This document shows positions 53,385 through 61,443 of a stretch of DNA of 64,000 nucleotides, one piece after another. A program made the position numbers and the translations under genes. Positions within the stretch are counted from its first letter, which is position 1. Each line of letters begins with the position of its first letter. Source of the stretch: Hyphomicrobiales bacterium (GTDB lineage: Bacteria; Pseudomonadota; Alphaproteobacteria; Rhizobiales; Rhizobiaceae); contig UBZT01000019.1 of assembly GCA_900470155.1 (NCBI GenBank), positions 118,076-182,075 on the forward strand. Reading direction: 5' to 3'. The notes below the pieces were generated by a model. It saw only the letters and a list, made by a program, of their open reading frames with translations. It did not search any database and was not told the DNA's origin.

Positions 53385-54386
53385 ATGAAAGACCGTGGTC
53401 CAATTCACACAGACTGGAATGTGCAAGAACTCCGCAGTGCGATCGATTCAGCCGGGGTCGCGCTCTGGACGTGGATTGTCGAACATGACGAATTTGTCAT
53501 GGATGCCAAAGGCTTCGAACTTTGGAGCCTTTCTGCGGATACCGTGCTGACTTTCGAACATGTATCCGCCCAGATCCACCCTGCCGACAGGGACCGCGTG
53601 AGGACAGCCTTCGTCGCCACGCGCGTGGTCGAAGGTCAGTTCGAAATCGACTTCAGAATATTGACGAGCACATCCGACGTGCGCTGGATTTCTGCACGGG
53701 GGCAAGGGAGTAACGGAGAGCCCGCCGCCGAGAAGATGACGGGTATCTTTCTCGATGTCACGGGGCGCAAGCAAGCAGAAGAAGGCCACGAGCTGCTTGC
53801 CGGTGAAATGAGCCACCGGGTTAAAAACCTGCTCGCTCTGGCATCCGGCCTGACGTCAATCACCTCGCGCACGACCGAGACCAAGGAAGAGATGGCGAAA
53901 CAACTGACCCAGCGGTTGGCCGCGCTGGGGCGGGCCCATGATTTGGTCAGGCCTCTGCCAAACGGCCAGGGGAGCGCTGCTCTGCTTGGCGATTTGTTCT
54001 CGGTGCTTTTGGCACCCTATGATGACCTTGGCGCATTCGCAGGCCGTATCCGTGTCGCCGTACCTCGTATGGGCATAGGGGAGAAGGCCGCGACCAGCCT
54101 TGCTCTTGTGATCCATGAACTGGCGACCAACTCGCTGAAATACGGTGCGCTGTCAGCCGAGCAAGGCTTGCTCGATATCTCCGGCGCGACGGTCGAAGAC
54201 GATGTTGAAATCCTGTGGAGTGAGCAAGGTTGTGCGGATGTCCCAAAAAATCTAACCGAAGGATATGGCAGCAAGCTGCTCCAACGCACGGTGGGTGGTC
54301 ACCTCGGTGGCTCAATTGCGCATGACTGGACCACCGGAGGGGTCGTCGTGACCTTGAGAATGCGGGTGAGCGATCTGGTGCATTAG
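53385..54386 (+). CDS. HWE-family sensor histidine kinase with PAS domain
   Basis: 333 residues from ATG 53385, with GGGAGAG upstream. No membrane helix is present, so it is cytoplasmic. A PAS domain (about 15-130; LRSAIDSAGVALWTWIVEHD, TGIFLDVTGRKQAEE) is followed by the HWE kinase core: H-box LLAGEMSHRVKNLLALASGL and the ATP site LALVIHELATNSLKYGALS, with the E in place of the usual N-box residue. HWE kinases of Rhizobiales often feed the PhyR-NepR-EcfG general stress pathway. Its position among EcfG-type promoters fits, but no phyR is in this window. Confidence 0.92.
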   Translation: MKDRGPIHTDWNVQELRSAIDSAGVALWTWIVEHDEFVMDAKGFELWSLSADTVLTFEHVSAQIHPADRDRVRTAFVATRVVEGQFEIDFRILTSTSDVRWISARGQGSNGEPAAEKMTGIFLDVTGRKQAEEGHELLAGEMSHRVKNLLALASGLTSITSRTTETKEEMAKQLTQRLAALGRAHDLVRPLPNGQGSAALLGDLFSVLLAPYDDLGAFAGRIRVAVPRMGIGEKAATSLALVIHELATNSLKYGALSAEQGLLDISGATVEDDVEILWSEQGCADVPKNLTEGYGSKLLQRTVGGHLGGSIAHDWTTGGVVVTLRMRVSDLVH

Positions 54387-54515
54387 TCGTCTCTGGGTGT
54401 AACAAGGAGCAATCACCGAAGCGATGGCACCTTGATTTTCGATCGAGAATCCGCGGGCCCGGTTGCTGTGAATCAGAGAGGATGGTGGGCCCCCATAAGC
54501 CGGGGGCCGAACCGG

Positions 54516-56660
54516 TTACTTGGGCGCGGAAGCCTTGCCCAGCTTCACTGAAGGCTCTCTTCCCCAGACCCGCAGTTTGCCAAGGGATGATACGAACCCA
54601 TCAAGACCTTCATCGCCGGGCAAGGCTATTACCCCCTCGTCGAGAGCATCGGCAATACCTGCCTTCTCCAGCAGCGGCATGGCCGACGGATCATAGCCGA
54701 TGAACTTGCAATGCTGGAATGCATCGGCCACGAAATCGCGCGCGGTCGCTTCCTTGACGAGATCGTCCATGGCCTCAGGAGAGGTCAGCAGCGCGACGGC
54801 ATCGAAGAGGACCGATGGCCCGCCATCGATCATGTGGTGGACCTCGATCCAGGACCCATCGGACGCCTTGACGCCGCCGACCTTCGGCGCGATCAGCTCG
54901 AAGACAGCCTTCTCCTTGGTGATCGCCGCCGTCAGCCCCTTCAGCAGCTTCGCATCGACACCATCTGTGATCAGGATGCCGAGCTTTCGGCCTTCGAAAC
55001 GTTTCGGGCCGCGCTCCACAATGCTGAGAGACGGTGCCGGCTCCAGATCCTGGCGCGTCGGCATCGCGGCATCTGCCGGTTTCGGCATCGACTGGAAACC
55101 GAGCTTCTGGGCCACGGTATTGGCCAGTGTCTCATCGATGTTCAAGAGATGAGAGACCATGCGCTCGCGGATCACGGCCGTTTCCACCTTGCTGAGCTCG
55201 AAGGTCAGGGCAGCCGCGATATGCCGCTGCTCCGGCGGTGTCTGGCTGATATAGAACTGCCGGGCCTGGCTGTAATGGTCGGCGAAGCTTGCGGGGCGCA
55301 GACGGGCCTTGCTTCCCTGCTCTTCCGCAGGGAAATGGCGATAGCCGCGCGTAGGCGATTCCCGTGGGCCAACGCCGAAGGAGTTCGGCTGGTAGTTCAC
55401 CTTGCCGACGGGATTGCGCATCGCCATGTGGCCGTCCTGCTGGAAGGTCGCGAAGGGACATTTGGGCGCATTGATCGGCAGATGGGTGAAGTTGGGTCCG
55501 CCCAGACGTTTCAGCTGCGTGTCGAGATAGGAGAAGTTGCGGCCCTGCAGCAGCGGATCATTGCTGAAATCGATGCCCGGCGGCACGTTCTGCGTCATGA
55601 AGGCGACCTGCTCGGTCTCAGCGAAGAAGTTGTCGGGCATGCGGTCGAGCACCAGCCTGCCGATGGCGACAGGGGCCAGGATTTCCTCGGGGATGATCTT
55701 CGTCGGGTCGAGCACGTCGAAATCGAAGCTGTCGGCAAATTCCTGATCGAACAGCTGAACCTGCAACTCCCATTCCGGAAAATTGCCGGACTGGATCGAT
55801 TGCCAGAGATCGCGGCGATGGAAGTCCGGATCGGCGCCGTTGATCTTGACGGCCTCGTTCCAGGCCACCGACTGCAGACCTAGCTTCGGCTTCCAGTGGA
55901 ACTTGACGAAGGTGGATTCGTCCTTTGCGTTGACAAAACGGAAGGTATGAACGCCAAACCCCTCCATGAAGCGGAAGGAGCGCGGGATTGTCCGATCAGA
56001 CATGATCCACATGACCATGTTCATGCTTTCAGGCGTCAGGCTGATGAAATCCCAGAACGTGTCATGGGCGGTCTGGGCCTGAGGGAAGGCCCGATCCGGC
56101 TCCTGCTTGGCGGCATGGATCAGGTCTGGGAACTTGATGGCATCCTGAATGAAGAAGACCGGGATATTGTTTCCGACCAGATCCCAGTTGCCCTCCTGGG
56201 TATAGAGCTTGACCGCGAAGCCGCGGACATCGCGGGCAAGGTCGGCGGATCCTTTGTTGCCGGCAACGGTGGAGAAACGAACGAAGGCTTCCGTTCTTTC
56301 TCCAGGACGCTGGAAGAGATCGGCCTTGGTATAGGCAGCGAGGGATTCATAGGTTTCGAAATAGCCGTGTGCGCCATAACCGCGGGCATGGACGACACGC
56401 TCGGGAATGCGCTCGTGGTCGAAGTGGAACATCTTCTCGCGAAAATGAAAGTCGTCCATGACCAGCGGACCACGCGGGCCAACGCGCAGAGAATTCTGGT
56501 CGTCGGAGACAGGGCCGCCCTGGGCCGTCGTAAGCAAAGGCACGTCTCCCTCGGCGACCTGATGCAGCTCGCCCCCTTCGCCGCGCTGCATCGTCTGGTC
56601 GTGGATCTTGGCAGTCGCAGTTTTGGGCCCAGTGGACCCACGGGTTGATGTCTTAGCCAT
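54516..56660 (-). CDS. katE: Large-subunit catalase (HPII/KatE) with C-terminal PfpI-like domain
   Basis: 714 residues from ATG 56660 (MAKTSTRGSTGPKTATAKIH), with AGGAG upstream. The clade-2 catalase core has the active histidine in PERVVHARGYGAHGYFETY, the asparagine in NNIPVFFIQDAIKFPDLIHA, and the haem-binding RxxxYxxxQ-like stretch (SYLDTQLKRLGGPNFTHLPI). A DJ-1/PfpI-type domain occupies about residues 570-714 (GRKLGILITDGVDAKLLKGL). It breaks down hydrogen peroxide in the cytoplasm. It follows a YciF-like gene, with a terminator hairpin between. Confidence 0.95.
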   Translation of the reverse strand: MAKTSTRGSTGPKTATAKIHDQTMQRGEGGELHQVAEGDVPLLTTAQGGPVSDDQNSLRVGPRGPLVMDDFHFREKMFHFDHERIPERVVHARGYGAHGYFETYESLAAYTKADLFQRPGERTEAFVRFSTVAGNKGSADLARDVRGFAVKLYTQEGNWDLVGNNIPVFFIQDAIKFPDLIHAAKQEPDRAFPQAQTAHDTFWDFISLTPESMNMVMWIMSDRTIPRSFRFMEGFGVHTFRFVNAKDESTFVKFHWKPKLGLQSVAWNEAVKINGADPDFHRRDLWQSIQSGNFPEWELQVQLFDQEFADSFDFDVLDPTKIIPEEILAPVAIGRLVLDRMPDNFFAETEQVAFMTQNVPPGIDFSNDPLLQGRNFSYLDTQLKRLGGPNFTHLPINAPKCPFATFQQDGHMAMRNPVGKVNYQPNSFGVGPRESPTRGYRHFPAEEQGSKARLRPASFADHYSQARQFYISQTPPEQRHIAAALTFELSKVETAVIRERMVSHLLNIDETLANTVAQKLGFQSMPKPADAAMPTRQDLEPAPSLSIVERGPKRFEGRKLGILITDGVDAKLLKGLTAAITKEKAVFELIAPKVGGVKASDGSWIEVHHMIDGGPSVLFDAVALLTSPEAMDDLVKEATARDFVADAFQHCKFIGYDPSAMPLLEKAGIADALDEGVIALPGDEGLDGFVSSLGKLRVWGREPSVKLGKASAPK

Positions 56661-56710
56661 GAAGAACTCCTGGAGCACATGCTCGGATTGGTGAGAGCTG
56701 CTTGAAATGC

Positions 56711-56736
56711 AAAAGACCGCCTCAAACGGGCGGTCT
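56711..56736 (-). terminator. Hairpin terminator between yciF-like gene and katE
   Basis: AGACCGCC (56714-56721) pairs perfectly with GGCGGTCT (56729-56736); on the minus strand it is followed by TTTTG. Some read-through into katE is likely, since no other promoter is obvious for katE. Confidence 0.7.
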
Positions 56737-56753
56737 CGCGGATCGGAGGCAGC

Positions 56754-57257
56754 TCAGCTGGCCTTTTTCACGCTCTTGGCGTTAGCCGAAGCCTCGCCCA
56801 GAGCCGTCAGCTTCTGGTCGGTGGCAATCTCTTCCTGGAGATTGGCATCCAGCAACGGGATCGCGTCCTTTAGGCCGAGCTGCTTTGCCCAGGACTTGAG
56901 CGTGCCGTAACGGGCGATTTCATAATGCTCGACAGCCTGTGCCGATGAAATCAGACCCGCATCAAGGGCAGCCGTGCCCTTGTATTCTTCCATGATCTCT
57001 TCGCCTTCGGCGAGGATACCCTGGATGGCCTCGCAGGTCTTGCCGCGAGCCGGCTTGCCCAGCAATTCGAACACCTGCTCCAGACGCTCGATCTGGCCCT
57101 GGGTCTCTTCGCGGTGCTGCAGGAAGCTCGCCTTACCCTCATCCGACTGCGCTGCGCGCGCCATCTTCGGAAGAGCCTTCAGTATCTGCTTTTCGGCGAA
57201 GTAGATGTCCTTGAGCGTATCAAGGAATAGATCGGACAAGGTTTTTTCCGTAGACAT
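56754..57257 (-). CDS. DUF892/YciF-type ferritin-like protein
   Basis: 167 residues from ATG 57257 (MSTEKTLSDLFLDTLKDIYF). The four-helix bundle pattern with LKDIYFAEKQILKALPKMAR, EETQGQIERLEQVFELLG, and the metal-ligand glutamates/histidine in SSAQAVEHYEIARYGTLKSW is the DUF892 signature. These proteins are induced by stress and bind di-metal centres; function not settled. An EcfG-type promoter lies 39-63 bp upstream. katE follows. Confidence 0.92.
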   Translation of the reverse strand: MSTEKTLSDLFLDTLKDIYFAEKQILKALPKMARAAQSDEGKASFLQHREETQGQIERLEQVFELLGKPARGKTCEAIQGILAEGEEIMEEYKGTAALDAGLISSAQAVEHYEIARYGTLKSWAKQLGLKDAIPLLDANLQEEIATDQKLTALGEASANAKSVKKAS

Positions 57258-57295
57258 TGGGAATCCATTCAAATTTTGTGAAGTATCCGGTGCCC

Positions 57296-57320
57296 AACCT
57301 TTCAATGCCTCAATAGTTCC
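57296..57320 (-). promoter_or_regulatory. EcfG/RpoE2-type promoter of the yciF-like gene and katE
   Basis: Minus strand: GGAAC (57320-57316), 16-bp spacer, GGTT (57299-57296), matching GGAAC-N16-NGTT. Confidence 0.6.
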
Positions 57321-57578
57321 CGTGTTTCACCAGGGGAGGAGAAAAAGCGTCTGGCGGCAACGCGGGAAGATCAAAGAATGTCGTTTTCGACTGCGCCGAT
57401 GGGCTTGGTTCTGTTGCCGCCGCGCAGGCGCATAGCGGAAATGATTCCGCAGGGGGTAGCCTTCAGCGCCGACCTTTGTTCAAGCTGCACCATCACAAAC
57501 TTAGATGCCATGCCGTCTCTGAACTTTCACCGTGTTGCAGCGTTCACTTGGAGTGACTTTATGAACGGAGAGGTTCTT

Positions 57579-57665
57579 ATGGCTTGCTCGTCGATTATCG
57601 CAATAGGAGCATCCGCCGGAGGTGTTGGAGCTTTACGTTCCCTCACTGGTCTTCCGAGGGTTGCT
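57579..57665 (+). pseudogene. 5' fragment of a CheB-type methylesterase gene
   Basis: The ATG at 57579 begins MACSSIIAIGASAGGVGALR, the start of a CheB/CheR-fusion methylesterase (GASAGG holds the nucleophilic serine). Similarity ends after about 28 residues (LTGLPR), where an IS110 fragment begins. The catalytic His and Asp are gone. The region 57321-57578 shows no gene. Confidence 0.7.
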
Positions 57666-57704
57666 CGGAATGGCCGAACCGATCCTCATCACAGGAGGCC
57701 AGCC

Positions 57705-57870
57705 GTGGCAGATTATAGAGAAGCTTTTGTCGGAATCGATGTCGCCAAGCTGAAGAATGCGAATACTGCTGCCGTATGGCCGAGACGGAGAGGTTGATGC
57801 ATCCGATTGTCGAGTTTCAGCAGGATTTGAACCACTTTTCCATTCGTAAAGGCAGCAGTCTCGTTGTAAC
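57705..57870 (+). mobile_element. IS110-family transposase fragment (5' end)
   Basis: A GTG start with AGGAGG upstream encodes VADYREAFVGIDVAKLKNAN, the N-terminus of IS110 transposases with the first catalytic aspartate (GID). After about 20 residues the frame is shifted; another frame continues GRDGEVDASDCRVSAGFEPL. The DEDD nuclease and C-terminal serine parts are missing. It is a dead remnant between a CheB fragment and the RepB remnant. Confidence 0.7.
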
Positions 57871-57917
57871 GAATTGTCTGCAAACACCTTTTCGATGCCT
57901 GACCGGATTACAGATAA

Positions 57918-58728
57918 ATGGAAATGTGGGGGACCAGTTTCACGCAAAAGCCAACAACAGTGAAATACAAACGGATAGCCAGTTCGATCTCGGAGGTCGG
58001 AATTGTCGAACCCATCGTCATTTCCAGATTGGAGGAGAATGGGGATACGTTCATGCTGCTGGATGGCCACGTCCGATCTACAATCGCACGTGACCGTGGC
58101 GCAACCACCATACGCTACCTGATCTCGAATGACGGCGAGGGCTTCACATACAACAAGCGTGTGAACCGGCTGGCCACGGTCCAGGAACATTAAGAGAAGC
58201 TGGCAAAAACCTTCGACCTGGATGTTGCAATGATCAAGCGACGCAGGACGCTACTCGACGGCATCTGCCCGGAGGTGATTGAGCTTCTCAAAGACATGTC
58301 GGTCAACCCGGTGACATTCGACGTGCTGAGACAAATGAGACCGATGCGGCAGATCGAATCCGCAGAATTGATGCTAACCGTGCACAATTGGACCTCCAGT
58401 TATGCCAAGGCGCTATTGGCAGCGACAAAGCAGGAAGATCGAGCCAAACCAGATCGCCCGAAAAAAATCGGTGGCCTGACCAGACAGCAAATGGCACGCA
58501 TGGAGCGAGAAATGGCTTCACTCCATCAGGACTTCAAGCAGATCGGGGAATCCTATGGCGATGATATTCTGCACTTGGTCGTGGCTTCGGGATATCTCAA
58601 CAAACTCGTCGGGAATTCAGAAATCGAACGTTTTTCTCGCGCAGCGCTACCCGGAGTTTCTGGAAGAATTCCGCGCCATGATTGTCGCCTCAATCGAACC
58701 CTCCCTCGACAAGTTGTGGGAGCTTTGA
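57918..58728 (+). pseudogene. RepB-type plasmid partition gene (ParB family), decayed
   Basis: The first part reads VKYKRIASSISEVGIVEPIV and later TFMLLDGHVRSTIARDRGAT and FTYNKRVNRLATVQEH, the ParB/RepB N-terminal domain. A TAA follows at 58191, where normal homologues have a helix; the frame continues EKLAKTFDLDVAMIKRRRTLLDGICPE, then the RepB C-terminal signature RQMRPMRQIESAELMLTVHN and GLTRQQMARMEREMASLHQD. At about 58635 one extra T shifts the frame; correcting it gives ERFLAQRYPEFLEEFRAM and ends at 58728. Three lesions show decay. Confidence 0.82.
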
Positions 58729-58757
58729 TTTCATTAGCTTTGATTTGCCGGCCGTTG

Positions 58758-59684
58758 CTATTCCCCACTGCCACCCCACCGCGGCGGTGCGCCGATATAG
58801 GCCCTGAGTGCTTCCGTAAACGCCCTGACCTTGGCGGACGGCACTTGGAGGGCACGCAGGAGATAGATGCCTGACGATCGCTCGTTCCATCGCTCGCCGC
58901 GGAGCTTCAGCCGGATGAGATCACCTGCATGCGTGGAGGGGCCCGAAACCCAGCTTGGCAAAAAGGCCACTCCCATTCCGGAGATCGCGGCGCTGTTTAA
59001 CGCTTCAAAATCATCGGACCGGAAAGCCACCTGCTTGCAGGCTTCGCCGGCGGGGCTTCCGAGAATGTCAGACCATCCGAGCAGATCATTGCCGTGGAGC
59101 TTGTCGAGAAGGCGATGATGGCGGAGCGCATTCTCGTCTTCCGGCTCGCCATGCTGTTCGACATAGCCACGGCTTGCAACCAGGATGCGGTCAAGCGGAG
59201 CCAGCTTGGTGGCAATCAGGGAGCTGTCCGCAAGCGCGCCCATCCTCACCACTAGGTCGAGCCGTTCCGCGACGGGGTCAGCCAGCCGCTCGGTAAGATC
59301 CAGCTCGACTTGCAGGCCCGGGTGTTCCCGCGCTAACGATGCGAGCACAGGAATAACATAGCGTTTTCCGAAAGTCGGGAAACAAGCGATCCGCAGCGTG
59401 CCGCTGACCGCACTATCGAAGGCGGCAACCTCGGCATGGGTATCGGCAAGATCATCGAGCAGGCTCTGGGCGCGTTCAAACAGGTGACGCCCCGCATCCG
59501 TTAAAGCCAATGCCCGTGTCGAACGAACAAGAAGTGTAACGCCCAGGTCCTGCTCGAGCGCATCGATCTGTCGAACGACAGCCGAAGGCGTGACAGCCCT
59601 ACGCCGAGAGGCAGCTGAGAAGCTCCCAGTGCGGACAACGTCGACGTAAACAGCGAGATGTTCAGCGAACCGTGGGTCTCTCAT
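58758..59684 (-). CDS. LysR-family transcriptional regulator
   Basis: 308 residues. The helix-turn-helix region (about 5-62) includes GSFSAASRRRAVTPSAVVRQ; the effector domain follows (LRIACFPTFGKRYVIPVLAS). It is divergent from the gene at 59801 with 116 bp between starts, so it probably controls that gene and the oxidoreductase behind it. It begins only 29 bp after the RepB remnant. Confidence 0.93.
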   Translation of the reverse strand: MRDPRFAEHLAVYVDVVRTGSFSAASRRRAVTPSAVVRQIDALEQDLGVTLLVRSTRALALTDAGRHLFERAQSLLDDLADTHAEVAAFDSAVSGTLRIACFPTFGKRYVIPVLASLAREHPGLQVELDLTERLADPVAERLDLVVRMGALADSSLIATKLAPLDRILVASRGYVEQHGEPEDENALRHHRLLDKLHGNDLLGWSDILGSPAGEACKQVAFRSDDFEALNSAAISGMGVAFLPSWVSGPSTHAGDLIRLKLRGERWNERSSGIYLLRALQVPSAKVRAFTEALRAYIGAPPRWGGSGE

Positions 59685-59800
59685 CTTTGTCTACAGCGCA
59701 AAACCGTTTCGACCATTCAGTTCGTTATCATCTGCGGGCATCCGGAGCACTTTCCTTCTCGTCAACGGGCGATCGCCCAACAAACAGAAGGAACACTCCA

Positions 59801-60337
59801 ATGGTCAAGGTCCTAGATACAATTCTCTCCCAGTCCGCCTATTCCGCACAGATCGACGTCCCGCTCGAAAAGATCGACATCGCCGACTGGCTCTTCACCC
59901 TGCCGGAAGCCGAGTATCTGCGCTGCTGCCCGCCTGATCACATTGCAGCCGGCATCACATGGACCGACGACGGTCGTCGCATGTCGATCAATGTTGAGCA
60001 GATCGGCTCGGGCCTCGTCGTGCAGCATTATGTAGCCGAGGTCGCCGAGCCTGCCTATTGCCGCATGAACTCGATCTCCGATGTCTTCACCGCCAGTGGC
60101 CGGACCCAGGTCAATGTCGTCTGGGAACTGATTGCCGAGAAGATCGACGAAAGCCGCACACGCTACACGAACCGCGTCACAGCCCATCCGACGGATGCAT
60201 TCATGGCCTTTCTCGAAGACCATGCCATCAAATTCGAAGATGCCGCAGCGGCCCGCCAGGCAGCGGGCGGTGACCACAATAGCCGTGAGACACCTCTCTT
60301 CGCTGCAAGCATCGCCCGCCGGGCACTGTCCAAGTAA
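59801..60337 (+). CDS. SRPBCC-like protein of unknown function
   Basis: 178 residues from ATG 59801 (MVKVLDTILSQSAYSAQIDV). The pattern of strands and a long final helix, with SINVEQIGSGLVVQHYVAEV and RYTNRVTAHPTDAFMAFLED, suggests an SRPBCC/START-type helix-grip fold, but I do not recognise a close family. No signal peptide. It is followed after 12 bp by a quinone oxidoreductase gene and is opposite a LysR gene. Confidence 0.8.
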   Translation: MVKVLDTILSQSAYSAQIDVPLEKIDIADWLFTLPEAEYLRCCPPDHIAAGITWTDDGRRMSINVEQIGSGLVVQHYVAEVAEPAYCRMNSISDVFTASGRTQVNVVWELIAEKIDESRTRYTNRVTAHPTDAFMAFLEDHAIKFEDAAAARQAAGGDHNSRETPLFAASIARRALSK

Positions 60338-60349
60338 GGAGCTCTTCGA

Positions 60350-61336
60350 ATGAAAGCGATCGTCTTCGACGACTTCGGAAGCGCGGATGTCCTGCGACTT
60401 GCCGATGTCCCGATACCCGAAGTGCGCCCTGACGACCTTTTGGTGAAGGTTATGGCGGCCGGTGTCAATCGCGCCGACCTTCTTCAACGTGAGGGCGTCT
60501 ATGGCGCTCAGACTTACGGCGACAGTGACATCCTCGGCCTCGAGGTCGCTGGAGAAGTGACAGCCGTCGGAAACGAAGTAACCGGCTTTGCCGTCGGCGA
60601 CCGTGTCATGGGGATTGTCGGTGGCGGGGCCTATGCCCAGTACGCCCGTGTCGATGGCGGAATGGCGATAGCCATCCCGGCCGGCATGTCGTTCACGGAC
60701 GCAGCCGCAGTCATGGAGAGCTTTGTGACAGCCTGGGAGGCGCTGGCACATCTCGGGCGGGTCGTGGAGGGAGAGATCGTTCTCATCCATGCCGCTGCAG
60801 GCGGCATCGGATCGGCTGCTGTCCAACTTGCAAAAGCCGTCGGAGCCACAGTGCTGGCCACCGCTTCGGCGGGCAATATCGGGAACGTGCTCTCGCTGGG
60901 TGCCGAAGCCGTCTTCGATTATCAGAGGTCAGACTTCCAGGCGGAGGTCGTCGATGCGACGGCATCTCGTGGGGTCGATCTTATCATCGACTTTGTTGGT
61001 GGGTCCTATCTCGCCCGTAACATTCGTAGTCTTGCCCCTGGTGGTCGGCTTGTCCAAGTGGGCCTGTTGGGGCGGGATGACAACGCCATCATTCCGCTCG
61101 GGACTGTTCTTCACAATCACTTGCAATTGCTTGGCACGGTCATGAAATCCAGATCGCGCTCAGAGAAGAGAGCAATGATCCGCCGGTTCAGGGACAATGT
61201 GCTGCCAATGATGGGCAAAGAACTTCAGCCCATTGTCGGGGCACTGTATCCGCTCTCAGCGACTTCGGATGCACATCGCCGGATGGAAGCCGGCGGAGTG
61301 TTCGGCAAGATCGTTCTCGGCGATTTTCATGAGTGA
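60350..61336 (+). CDS. Quinone oxidoreductase, zinc-independent MDR family
   Basis: 328 residues. The N-terminal MKAIVFDDFGSADVLRLADV and MAAGVNRADLLQREGVY, with no zinc ligands, mark a QOR/PIG3-like enzyme; the Rossmann site is LIHAAAGGIGSAAVQLAKAV. It transfers hydride from NADPH to quinones in the cytoplasm. It forms an operon with the preceding SRPBCC-like gene. The protein differs clearly from the other QOR at 20901. Confidence 0.92.
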   Translation: MKAIVFDDFGSADVLRLADVPIPEVRPDDLLVKVMAAGVNRADLLQREGVYGAQTYGDSDILGLEVAGEVTAVGNEVTGFAVGDRVMGIVGGGAYAQYARVDGGMAIAIPAGMSFTDAAAVMESFVTAWEALAHLGRVVEGEIVLIHAAAGGIGSAAVQLAKAVGATVLATASAGNIGNVLSLGAEAVFDYQRSDFQAEVVDATASRGVDLIIDFVGGSYLARNIRSLAPGGRLVQVGLLGRDDNAIIPLGTVLHNHLQLLGTVMKSRSRSEKRAMIRRFRDNVLPMMGKELQPIVGALYPLSATSDAHRRMEAGGVFGKIVLGDFHE

Positions 61337-61443
61337 TGTCGGAAACTTGGTTCATGCTCTTGAAACGAATCGAACTTGCGGTCCAGCTTCCGTCGGCCTA
61401 CTTCCAATAATGCTGGGATGTGGAGCCCCAATCGAATCCCCTG

